NCBI RefSeq assembly: GCF_020193655.1
Contig: NZ_JADYVE010000026.1
Coordinates: forward strand, 1-41,660
DNA: 41,660 nucleotides
DNA from: Ensifer sp. IC3342
GTDB lineage: Bacteria; Pseudomonadota; Alphaproteobacteria; Rhizobiales; Rhizobiaceae
Reading direction: 5' to 3'
The notes beneath the pieces are model-generated. The model worked only from the letters and a program-made list of their open reading frames with translations, was not told the DNA's origin and searched no databases. A program made the translations under genes and the position numbers. Every line of letters starts with the position of its first letter. Position 1 is the stretch's first letter. Of this stretch, positions 24,665 to 31,988 are shown one piece after another.

Positions 24665-24734
24665 ATTCCCCGGCAGGAGCCGCCGGCCACGACGTCGTAG
24701 GTGCCAATAGAGCGAACGAAGGAGCGATAGCAAC

Positions 24735-25238
24735 ATGTCCGGTCGGCGTCAGATCGCATCTTCTGAGAAAAGAGTTTTCGGCAAATCCACCACGTCCCAG
24801 AATAGACTCGGCGTCGGGCAGAAGTACCTGATCGGGTCCGAGTCCAAGACCGGCTCCACCCGCCGTATCCTGCAGTTGTCGGCGCAGCATGCCGTCCTCC
24901 GTCTCACGGCGCGGGATCGCCCTACCTGGTTGGTTAGGATCAATATTCCAAGCCGCAGCGCCGCAACTACCACATCGACATCCACCCGCCCGGCTTCGAG
25001 ACGTTTCGGAGACCCGCTGGAGCCCATAAAAGAGTGGCCGACGATGCAATCGCAGCCATCGAAGCCCCACGTGGCGCCCGCCTCATGGGAGCGGGCAAGA
25101 GTTGCGAAAAAGGAAACGCACGACCTTATCGAGGACCACCTTTCGGTCAACTGGGCCGAGGTCAAGGCAACCGCCGGGAAGAGGTTCGACGTTACGCTGC
25201 AAAGGGGGACTGCCTGCCCTCCGCCGCAAGTCGGATAA
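24735..25238 (+). pseudogene. nifH: nifH 5' remnant (nitrogenase iron protein) fused to unrelated sequence
   Basis: The ATG at 24735, 10 bases after AAGGAG, begins a frame whose first 57 residues follow the N-terminus of NifH: RQIA, FGKSTTSQN, GQK-LI, K-STR-IL, AQ-VL-L-A. The P-loop GKGGIGKST has become EKRVFGKST, so ATP binding is lost, and the Cys ligands of the iron-sulfur cluster are absent. After about residue 60 the frame runs on to 25238 (167 codons) without NifH similarity; this part is Arg/Lys/Thr-rich and unrecognised. The NifA site and sigma-54 promoter upstream are well preserved, so it is probably still transcribed under nitrogen-fixing conditions if NifA is present. Confidence 0.75.
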
Positions 25239-25829
25239 GCGCTTTGCGTACTGGGGTTCGGCCAAGGTTAAGCTTGGAGGCAAGGTCCCGATCGCTGAGA
25301 TGATGCCCCGGCAATATCGGCTTCTTTTAACATCCTCTAATAAGGAATCGACATACTGCACTCGTTAGAAATGCCAGCCACGACCCCTGAGTTCCGCATC
25401 AAGAAGTCGCCCTGTCTTTTCTCATCGGCAGGCGATCAAAGACTGATCACCAGGGGGCCGTAAGCCAGCCTCCTTATGGTGGGGGTGCGCCTTCGACCAA
25501 GCCTTGTCTTGAGCAGGGTTGCGCGGCGGTGTCTTCGCACCGCCGGTCCCGTTTAAAGCATCTTCCATGCCACGCCCCCTCAAACCCCGGTAGCCAAGAG
25601 TTGTTCAGATTGTTCATCTTATTCAAGCCGGAGACGTCGATGGCGCTCAGGGTCCTGCATGAAGTCCAGAACTTCTTCGTGAGGTCCGCTAAAGGGCACA
25701 GTACCTTTGATGTCTTGTCAGTGTTACCGGGCTGCAGTCCTAACTCTAGACAAGTTTATCGTGCATTAGTAAATTGTCACTAGCCTTATAGTTCGCTCTC
25801 CCCTGCATTCGCTTTTCTCGAATAGATCG
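25239..25829. other. Non-coding stretch before the protease-nuclease operon
   Basis: About 590 bases with no convincing gene. An 8-bp GC-rich hairpin CGGCGGTG/CACCGCCG with loop TCTTCG lies at 25524-25545. The last 60 bases are AT-richer and should contain the promoter of the S8 peptidase operon (for example a TTATAGTT stretch near 25787), but no strong -35/-10 pair could be fixed. Confidence 0.45.
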
Positions 25830-27344
25830 GTGATCCCCTTGCGCAAACAATACGTTGTTCTTCCTTCGTACGGCTTCAGATCGGCAACGCTCGAAAGGGC
25901 CGCGAGCCTTCGTCCCACAATTCCGGGTGCGGCAGGCAGGCGGGGTGTCGCCATGGCGGCACCAATTTCGCCTGAGGCTGGAATCGAGCTCCTTGATTAC
26001 GTCAGCGCCGATGGGCCGCGGCTTGTGGAGATGACTCCGGAAGCCGAGCTAGCGCTTCGAATTGAGGAACCAGACCTCAAGATCGTTCCGGTCGTCCGTT
26101 ATCGCACTATGAAAATGCAGCATCGTATTCTCCGCGAAGCTTCGGCCTCGGTGCGCACCACTCGATCGGCAGCGACCAACCTTTTTGTAAAGGACAAGGA
26201 CGGCAATCCGATCCCCGGCGCTCAGGTCATCGCATTCACAAACTTCCGAAGAAAAGCAGGGGACGAGGGTATCTCCGACGACCAGGGGCGGGTACGCCTT
26301 CGAATTGCCAAGGGCACGTCCCTTGATCGCATATACGTCTACGGACCTCCGACTTACTGGGGACACTCCGCTCGCCGCTACGAACTGGTTTCAAACGCAA
26401 CCGTGGCGTTGGAGTCTGTCGATCTCCGCCGGGCTTCGTTGGCCTTGAACCGCTTTCGTGCGGGAATACCTGTAGACGCTGGCACAAATGTGATCGTCGG
26501 CATAGTTGATACTGGAATTGCCCGCGACCATCCGCTGCTGCCGAACGTTTCTGGCGGCGCGAACATGGTTTCTGAGGAAACCCGCGACGACCCCGGCTGT
26601 ATCGACGAGTGGGGTCCAGCGGCGGTCGACGGCGAACACGGTACTCACGTCGCAGGCATCGTGGGGGCAAGGCCTACAGCCGACATCCCGTTGTCGGGCA
26701 TTGCTCCCGGCGTCACCCTCAGGAGCTATCGGGTTTTTCCGCACTCGGGAGAGGGGGCGATAAACTACGATATAATGAACGCTATCGACCGGGCTGTTCA
26801 GGACGGTTGCCACATAATCAACCTCAGTCTCGGAGGCGGAGCCGAGGATGAGGCCGTTCGCGCAGCCATCGGCTCCGCTTTGAGCAGAGGCGTCATAGTT
26901 ATTGCAGCAGCTGGAAACGATGGGCGAAAGCCTGTCAGCTTCCCGGCCGCTCTTCCATTCTGCATCGCTGTGTCCGCCATGGGCCGGCGGGACTCGTTTC
27001 CGCAGGACTCGACCGAAGCTCTGGACATTGCGGCTCCGTTCGGGGCTAACGACAGCTTCGTAGGGGCATTTTCGAATTTTGGCCCGCAAATAGACCTGAC
27101 TGGGCCTGGCGTGGGGGTCGTGTCCACCTTGCCGGGAGCTACCTATGGACCGATGAGCGGCACGTCCATGGCGACTCCCACCGTCGCGGGCTACGCAGCC
27201 TTCCTTTTGGCGTCGAACAATACTATATTTCAACAGATAGATGAAAACCGCAGCAGGGCGCTTACCGACGCTTTGTTCGAAGCCGCACGTGCTGTGGGTT
27301 TTGGTCGAGACTACGAGGGCTTCGGGTTGCCCGGTCAAGGATGA
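25830..27344 (+). CDS. Subtilisin-like S8 serine peptidase with an extra beta-sandwich-like domain
   Basis: A 504-residue S8 peptidase. Residues about 1-115 look like an I9-type pro-domain (LLDYVSADGPRLVEMTPEAE, KIVPVVRYR). Residues about 115-190 resemble a carboxypeptidase-regulatory/Ig-like insert (VKDKDGNPIPGAQVIAFTNF, DDQGRVRLRI). The catalytic domain starts near residue 205 with the full triad: Asp in VGIVDTGIARDHP, His in DGEHGTHVAGIVG, Ser in GTSMATPTVAGYAAFL, and the oxyanion Asn in AAAGNDG. There is no signal peptide or membrane segment, so a cytoplasmic role is inferred. The start is GTG 25830 or TTG 25839 (GGTGA upstream of the latter). It shares an ATGA overlap with the next gene and heads a four-gene operon with a nuclease. 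Confidence 0.92.
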   Translation: MIPLRKQYVVLPSYGFRSATLERAASLRPTIPGAAGRRGVAMAAPISPEAGIELLDYVSADGPRLVEMTPEAELALRIEEPDLKIVPVVRYRTMKMQHRILREASASVRTTRSAATNLFVKDKDGNPIPGAQVIAFTNFRRKAGDEGISDDQGRVRLRIAKGTSLDRIYVYGPPTYWGHSARRYELVSNATVALESVDLRRASLALNRFRAGIPVDAGTNVIVGIVDTGIARDHPLLPNVSGGANMVSEETRDDPGCIDEWGPAAVDGEHGTHVAGIVGARPTADIPLSGIAPGVTLRSYRVFPHSGEGAINYDIMNAIDRAVQDGCHIINLSLGGGAEDEAVRAAIGSALSRGVIVIAAAGNDGRKPVSFPAALPFCIAVSAMGRRDSFPQDSTEALDIAAPFGANDSFVGAFSNFGPQIDLTGPGVGVVSTLPGATYGPMSGTSMATPTVAGYAAFLLASNNTIFQQIDENRSRALTDALFEAARAVGFGRDYEGFGLPGQG

Positions 27345-27592
27345 ACATGAGCGATACAGTCATTCAGCAGGTAATCCTGCGAAAGGAAAATGACAGTGCT
27401 CCTTCTGGCAAGGCTGTCAAACGGATGGTCAAGACCCGCGGGATTTCGGTCGTCGACGAAAAGCCGTCATCCCTTCTGATCGAGGGGGACGAGGCGGCGA
27501 TCAAGTCGGCCACTCAATCTATCAAGGGATGGCGGAGCTTCCCGACGAGACGGTACTCCGCCCCCGATACGAAGGTGAAAGTGGGCCGGTAA
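27341..27592 (+). CDS. Small protein resembling a peptidase inhibitor I9/pro-domain
   Basis: An 83-residue protein translated from an ATG that overlaps the S8 peptidase stop as ATGA, so the two are probably translationally coupled. The pattern GKAVKRMVKTRGISVVDEKP, SSLLIEGDEAAIKSATQSIK and GWRSFPTRRYSAP suggests the alpha/beta fold of I9 inhibitors and subtilisin pro-domains, which bind the protease active site with their C-terminal strand. I infer that it inhibits or chaperones the neighbouring peptidase. A second ATG at 27347 is possible. The family call is tentative. Confidence 0.7.
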   Translation: MNMSDTVIQQVILRKENDSAPSGKAVKRMVKTRGISVVDEKPSSLLIEGDEAAIKSATQSIKGWRSFPTRRYSAPDTKVKVGR

Positions 27593-27608
27593 TTCGGCCT
27601 ATTTTTTT
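27584..27608 (+). terminator. Hairpin with T-run between the inhibitor-like and nuclease genes
   Basis: GGCCG (27584-27588) and CGGCC (27595-27599) form a 5-bp GC stem with a 6-base loop, followed by TATTTTTTTC. The stem overlaps the stop codon of the inhibitor-like gene. It could terminate part of the transcription before the nuclease gene and so keep the nuclease below the peptidase and inhibitor. Confidence 0.55.
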
Positions 27609-27644
27609 CAAGAGCACTCCATCTCACCTCTTAGGAGCTAAAAC

Positions 27645-28577
27645 GTGGCCAAATCGTTCGGTCCCGCACCCCAAACCGTGTCCACGTTCAGGGTGGTCAA
27701 CACCGTCTGGTCGATCGAAAGTTACGCAGAACGTGATGGATATCAGGCCGACTTCGTGTCCGGGCAGAAGTCGTTGCCACTACCCGGGCTCAGGGACTGG
27801 AGCGAAGATGTCATAACGCTCCTTCCGGAAGCCGCTCGCGATGGAGCGTTGCCGTATGAGTTGAAGTACACCCACTTCTCCGTGGTAATGTCCAAGTCAC
27901 GGAAACTGCCGCTATTCAGCGCCGTGAACATCGATGGATCCCAGTCCAACCGGGACGTCGAGCGAACGGACGCATGGCGAAAAGACCCGCGGATCGATCT
28001 TGACCTTCAGATTATTAGAGAGGTCTACGGCGACGCGTCCCGCGGTTTTTTCAGTCGCGGGCACATGACACGGCGCGAAGATCCGAACTGGGGCGACCCG
28101 GGAACTGCAAAGCAAGCAGACGCCGACACCTTTCACGTAACCAATGCCGCTCCGCAGCAACAAAACTTCAACGCGGGTGTCTGGCTCGACCTCGAGAGCT
28201 ACATACTCGATAACACTGATCGCGAAAACCTACGGATATCTGTGATCACTGGGCCAGTATTGACTGCAGAAGACCCGGTCTACTATGGAGTAAAGGTTCC
28301 CGTAGCTTTCTGGAAAATTGTCGCGTTCACCCATGCCCGGACCAGGGCCCCGACTGCTATTGCGTACCGCCGCTCGCAAACGAGCTTTATGCCCCGTCCG
28401 CAGCGGTCGCGGTTTGTATTTGGCGACTTCGAGGACACTCAGGTAAGCGTGGAGGCGATTGAGATCGACACAGGGCTAGATCTCGCGGCATTCAAGGCGA
28501 TCGACGTGATGGCGCAAGCAGGCCCCCAAGTCGAAATAAGAGTAAATTCGGCGGATCAGATCATTCTTGAACGCTGA
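27645..28577 (+). CDS. DNA/RNA non-specific endonuclease (NUC, His-Me finger family)
   Basis: A 310-residue protein of the DNA/RNA non-specific endonuclease family. The key motif is FFSRGHMTRREDPNWGD (residues about 136-152), corresponding to the D-R-G-H signature with Ser in place of the first Asp and the catalytic His kept. It is followed by VTNAAPQQQNFNAGVWLDLE, which supplies the metal-binding Asn. Upstream, LPYELKYTHFSVVMSKSRKL and PLFSAVNIDG match the usual pre-motif region. No signal peptide is present, unlike secreted members such as Serratia nuclease, so it would be toxic inside the cell unless controlled. The GTG start at 27645 is preceded by TAGGAG 7 bases away. It is the third gene of the S8 peptidase operon. 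Confidence 0.88.
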   Translation: MAKSFGPAPQTVSTFRVVNTVWSIESYAERDGYQADFVSGQKSLPLPGLRDWSEDVITLLPEAARDGALPYELKYTHFSVVMSKSRKLPLFSAVNIDGSQSNRDVERTDAWRKDPRIDLDLQIIREVYGDASRGFFSRGHMTRREDPNWGDPGTAKQADADTFHVTNAAPQQQNFNAGVWLDLESYILDNTDRENLRISVITGPVLTAEDPVYYGVKVPVAFWKIVAFTHARTRAPTAIAYRRSQTSFMPRPQRSRFVFGDFEDTQVSVEAIEIDTGLDLAAFKAIDVMAQAGPQVEIRVNSADQIILER

Positions 28578-28587
28578 CGGGGTAGTG

Positions 28588-28821
28588 ATGAAACTGGGTG
28601 CGTTTAGTCCTTCCCCACTCCAGCACGACATTCAGCGCCCTAATGACGACGAGGCGCCGATATCGCTCATGCCGGGTCACGTGCACTTCATAGGAGAAGT
28701 CGAGCCCCTGGCGCATAATGCTCGGCGCATCACTCGATCGCTAAACGTAGGACAGCAGCAGGTCCACGTCCGACCGAAAGAGTATCCGCTTCGTGCCATG
28801 ATCACCGCTCGCTGGTATTAG
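28588..28821 (+). CDS. Small conserved-looking protein of unknown function in the protease-nuclease operon
   Basis: A 77-residue protein starting at ATG 28588, 10 bases after the nuclease stop, with a GGGG stretch upstream. A TTG at 28567 overlapping the nuclease end is an alternative start. It has no signal peptide or membrane helix and no motif I recognise (EAPISLMPGHVHFIGEVEPL, QQQVHVRPKEYPLRAMITAR). Its position suggests an accessory or immunity role for the nuclease. This is inference from position only. Confidence 0.6.
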   Translation: MKLGAFSPSPLQHDIQRPNDDEAPISLMPGHVHFIGEVEPLAHNARRITRSLNVGQQQVHVRPKEYPLRAMITARWY

Positions 28822-29023
28822 CGCCTGGCAGAGTTCCGTTGCGGCACGCTGATAAAGAAGGATTTTCCCTGTTTCCTGCCGCAATCAGAAATTTCAGCCT
28901 TCATTATCTACTAAATGCGTTTTTGTCTTCCGTGCAACCGTTGCATAAACGGGATCGTTTGCGCAACGCTCAAATGAGCGTAGCATCCCCAGCGCCTGAG
29001 AAGCAGTGATCAGGGAGATAGCG
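28822..29023. other. Non-coding stretch with palindromes after the operon
   Basis: No gene seen. It contains the 13-bp palindrome TGCAAC-C-GTTGCA (28934-28946) and the hairpin ACGCTC-AAAT-GAGCGT (28967-28982). These may be an operator or promoter region for the small gene fragment that begins at 29024, which has an AGGGAG ribosome binding site. Confidence 0.45.
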
Positions 29024-29159
29024 ATGACGAAGGCGATCTTACCAGCCCTGTCGGACCCGGAGAGCACCGCGGACGCAGCGATCGAACTGTTCGGCGACGA
29101 GGCAGCGACGGCCGTGGCACATTGCGGTCTTGACGCCTGCACGGACGGGCGAGCAGACG
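29024..29159 (+). pseudogene. 5' part of a small rhizobial gene, fused to a broken trbI
   Basis: The ATG at 29024, preceded by AGGGAG, encodes about 45 residues (MTKAILPALSDPESTADAAI, ELFGDEAATAVAHCGLDACT) that look like the N-terminus of a short protein type common in rhizobia, with a DPxSxADAAIxLFGDxAA pattern. Near 29160 the frame passes directly into the middle of trbI, so the original C-terminus is lost. The resulting chimeric frame is open to 29698. Confidence 0.5.
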
Positions 29160-30264
29160 ATACGCCGGCCACCAGCTTCGGCGACCAACTTAAACGTGGC
29201 GTGACGGACGGTATTATAGGCGAGCCAGTCGAACGTGAGACCTTCCAGCCGACGCCGGTCACCCGAGCAGAAGGTCGAGAAACAGGAGCCGGTTATCGAG
29301 CGCCGCCTGGCGGAACGGGAGGTACGACGGCCAGGCTCGAGTCCGAAGAGGAGTGGAAGGCCCGACTGAAGCGCGAGCAGGACGAGCAGTATATCCGCGA
29401 GGCCCAGCGCCAGAGAATGGTGCGCCTTCAGGCCCGTGCGACAGCGCTCGATTCACCGCTGAAGGTTGACGTCTCGGATGTCGAGACGACGGCGAAGGCG
29501 ACGGATCCCAGCCGACAGAATGCGACAGCGACAGCAAACAACACATCGGACCTCTACGCAGCCGCGATGAAATCCGGGCTCATGGGACAGAATGTCGATC
29601 AGAACGGCCAGATCTCGAAGGAGGACTTCTTTAATCAGGACATAAAGGAATCTCGGCTACCTGCCGAACAAGTTCGTGCCGCAGATGTCGCCCTATGAAC
29701 TGAAGCGCGGCTCGGTCATCCCGGCGACATTGATCACCGGCCTCAACTCCGACCTACCTGGACGCATCACCGCGCAGGTCAGCTAGAATGTCTATGACAG
29801 TGCGACGGGATACCGGCTCCTCATCCCGCAAGGCGCCAAGCTGTTCGGCCGATATGACTCGAAGGTATCCTTCGGTCAGGAGCGGGTGCTGGTCGTCTGG
29901 ACCGATCTCATCTTTCCAAACGGGTCAACCCTGCAGATCGGGCGACATGGCCGGCACGGACGCCGAGGGTTATGGCGGCTTCGCTGACAAGGTCGACCGT
30001 CATCTCTGGCGGACCTTCGGATCGGCGGCGCTGATCGGAACCGGGATCGACATGTCTCTGCCGCAGAGCTCGACCCTCGCGACACAGGAGACGGCGTCCG
30101 ACGCCGCCGGACGCAATTTCGCCGAGAGCTTTGGTCGCGTCGCGGAACAGACGATCTCGAAGAACCTGAACGTTCAGCCGACAATTCGTATTCGACCAGG
30201 TTACAAATTTAATGTGCTCGTCGATCAGGACATTATTTTTCCGTCCGCCTATCGGGGAAATTGA
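29160..30264 (+). pseudogene. trbI: Broken second copy of trbI
   Basis: The sequence follows TrbI from FGDQLKRGVTDGIIGEP to the C-terminus RPGYKFNVLVDQDIIFPSAY. The N-terminal cytoplasmic and membrane segments are missing. There is a frameshift near 29648 (DIKES replaces DIKGLGY), a CAG-to-TAG nonsense change at about 29787 (QVS-stop-NVYDS) and another frameshift near 29940. Nucleotide differences from the intact trbI at 18194-19495 are frequent, including many third-position changes, so it derives from a related plasmid rather than from a recent duplication. Confidence 0.92.
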
Positions 30265-30562
30265 CGACGTAGCGACCAAATGGTCGATTATCGCGTCTGC
30301 CACCGGTTGACGCGGGGTGTGGCGCTGCAACCACTGAAGCGCATAAATCTTACTTCCATTATCATGTTTTAGATCGACTCAGCTTGAAAGATCGTGTCCT
30401 ACAGGTACCGCGGTTTGAGGGTCTGTTTCGCATGGGCAGAGCGCCGGGCCGCGGATTCTGTTTGCAAAATCATGACCCAGCCGTCGCGCGGGATGCCGGT
30501 TCCGCATGGCAAGATCGTTGCACCAAGGGACGCCCCCGGGTCAAGAAGACAGGAGAGAGGCC
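30265..30562. other. Intergenic region between broken trbI and broken traR
   Basis: About 300 bases corresponding to the trbI-traR gap at 19496-19818, with patchy identity. No gene seen. An AGGAGAG stretch at its end precedes the GTG of the traR remnant. Confidence 0.5.
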
Positions 30563-30780
30563 GTGGATCGACAAGTTCGCTCGCTCATCGATATGCTGGA
30601 AGCAGCGCAAGATGAGCAGATGATCAAGAGTGCTCTTAGCGCACATGCCTGTGGGTGTGACCGGTTTGCTACCTGCAGAAAGAAGCCTTCAGGTGAAAAC
30701 CTTCAATTCGTACCCCGGATCATGGGAAGGCATTTATCTCGAGGCTGTAGCGACATCCCCTACCAATTTTTTCGTCTGCC
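30563..30780 (+). pseudogene. traR: traR 5' remnant
   Basis: GTG 30563 begins VDRQVRSLIDMLEAAQDEQM followed by IKSALS, clearly the N-terminus of TraR. A small deletion after SALS and a frameshift after DRFA (GCTACC where the intact gene has GCCTACC) break it; a further frame continues with KTFNSYPGSWEGIYL-like residues and then similarity ends. The rest of the ligand-binding domain, the DNA-binding domain and the neighbouring traM are absent. It cannot work as an activator. Confidence 0.87.
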
Positions 30781-31040
30781 TCGGATGAGCCGGCGTTGGT
30801 CATCCTTGTCTCCTCTATCTTCATGTTGCCGTCGCCAAGGCCCGAGGCTTAGTTCGCATCGTACACGCTTTCAATCGGATACCAAATTTCGGTGGATGGG
30901 TAGGGAGTTCAAATCTTGGGAGCCGCCGACCGCCCGATCGTAGAATGGCCTTGCCGTAGCCGCATCAGATTCTACATGCGGAATAGATTGTAGAGAATAC
31001 TCCGTGGTGGAATACTCTGCAAGTCGTTGCTCTCTCGATC

Positions 31041-31259
31041 ATGGAGATTCGAGAGGTGTTTGCACGAAACCTGAAAGCCGCGGGTCGGGCCAAAGGCCTG
31101 TCGCAGGAAGAACTTGCACACCGAGCAGGTATCGACCGTACCTACATCAGTTCTCTGGAGCGCAGCGTTTACAATGCGAGTATCGACGTGGTGGATCACT
31201 TGGCGACTGTTTTCGAAATCGAAGCTGATTTGCTGAAACGGCGGCCGGAGAAGAAGTGA
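31041..31259 (+). CDS. Small XRE-family transcriptional regulator (second copy)
   Basis: A 72-residue Cro/C1-type helix-turn-helix protein: RNLKAAGRAKGLSQEELAHR, AGIDRTYISSLERSVYNASI, VFEIEADLLKR. It is a paralogue of the regulator at 21044-21250 but clearly different in sequence. Upstream are direct repeats GAATACTC (30995-31002 and 31010-31017) and partly symmetrical TTCTACA/TGTAG sequences that could be its operators. These do not resemble the GGAACNATCNTTCC operators of the first copy, so the two may not cross-regulate. It lies upstream of the intact DUF433 antitoxin. Confidence 0.88.
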   Translation: MEIREVFARNLKAAGRAKGLSQEELAHRAGIDRTYISSLERSVYNASIDVVDHLATVFEIEADLLKRRPEKK

Positions 31260-31336
31260 AGCTGCAAGGCTGGGCTGACGATAGACGGGTTGAAATCGCC
31301 AATCAGCCTTTACGTTTGAAGCGGCATGCCTTATAT

Positions 31337-31354
31337 ATTCTCCACACGGAGAAT
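31337..31354 (+). promoter_or_regulatory. Inverted repeat covering the antitoxin ribosome binding site
   Basis: ATTCTCC (31337-31343) and GGAGAAT (31348-31354) are perfect 7-bp arms around ACAC. The left arm overlaps a TATATT-type -10 box and the right arm contains the GGAG ribosome binding site of the ATG at 31359. It could be an operator for the toxin-antitoxin complex or an RNA hairpin that hides the ribosome binding site. Confidence 0.6.
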
Positions 31355-31358
31355 GATT

Positions 31359-31988
31359 ATGACCACTGCTTCCCGCGCCTACACGCCTGCCGAAGCCGCA
31401 GCTCTAAGCGAGATTGCTGTAAAGTCGGTGCACAATGCAATCGATAAGCGGATCATAGAGGCCCATTTCGGGCGTGAGGGCCGAGAACTTACAGACGAGG
31501 ACCTGCTGCGCCTGAAGCTCTGGTATGGCGTGGGCTCGATCCTCTCCGCCGAACGTCGCAAGCGCTTGTTCGATACAATCGACCAGAATCCCGACGCGGA
31601 TACGGTGAGAGCAGACGACTATCTGATCGTCGACGTGGCGCGGGCGAGGGAGCAACTCGCCGAGCGCGCCGAGGCGCTTCGAGAAGCCGAGCAAAAGATT
31701 GAGGCTGTGAAGGGCGTTGTAGGCGGCGAACCGGTTTTCAAGGGGACCCGGGTTCCAGTGCGAATGATCGCCGCGATGAAACAGCAAGGCGCCAGCAGCG
31801 CGGAAATCGTTGACGGCTATCCGTCTGTAACGGCGCGCATGGTGGAACTCGCCGAAATCTGGACGGCAGCTCACCCAGCCCGCGGACGGCCGAAAAAACT
31901 TTCGGAACAGGGACTGAAGGTGAAGTCGGTGAAGCGCCTGCCTCTCTCCAAGGCTGGTTCCCGAAAGGCCTCAGGCACGGCTTCGTGA
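31359..31988 (+). CDS. DUF433-domain antitoxin-like protein
   Basis: A 209-residue protein. The N-terminal part has a helix-turn-helix character (AYTPAEAAALSEIAVKSVHN, AIDKRIIEAHF) suited to autoregulation. The C-terminal part is a DUF433 domain (VVGGEPVFKGTRVPVRMIAA, MKQQGASSAEIVDGYPSVTA) followed by a basic tail. DUF433 proteins are usually paired with DUF5615 PIN-like proteins as toxin-antitoxin pairs. The ATG at 31359 is chosen because GGAG lies 7 bases upstream and the dead copy at 21377 begins at the same place. The stop overlaps the GTG of the downstream toxin remnant (GTGA). It is intact although its partner is broken. Confidence 0.85.
   Translation: MTTASRAYTPAEAAALSEIAVKSVHNAIDKRIIEAHFGREGRELTDEDLLRLKLWYGVGSILSAERRKRLFDTIDQNPDADTVRADDYLIVDVARAREQLAERAEALREAEQKIEAVKGVVGGEPVFKGTRVPVRMIAAMKQQGASSAEIVDGYPSVTARMVELAEIWTAAHPARGRPKKLSEQGLKVKSVKRLPLSKAGSRKASGTAS

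Noticed and set aside
24735..25238. The 167-codon frame as a normal NifH-family protein
   Set aside because: The P-loop glycines and the cluster-binding cysteines are absent and similarity stops after about 57 residues.
30563..30780. Truncated TraR as a dominant-negative regulator like TrlR
   Set aside because: Only about the first 60 codons remain, with early frameshifts; the dimerisation and most ligand-binding residues are gone, so an inhibitory protein is unlikely.
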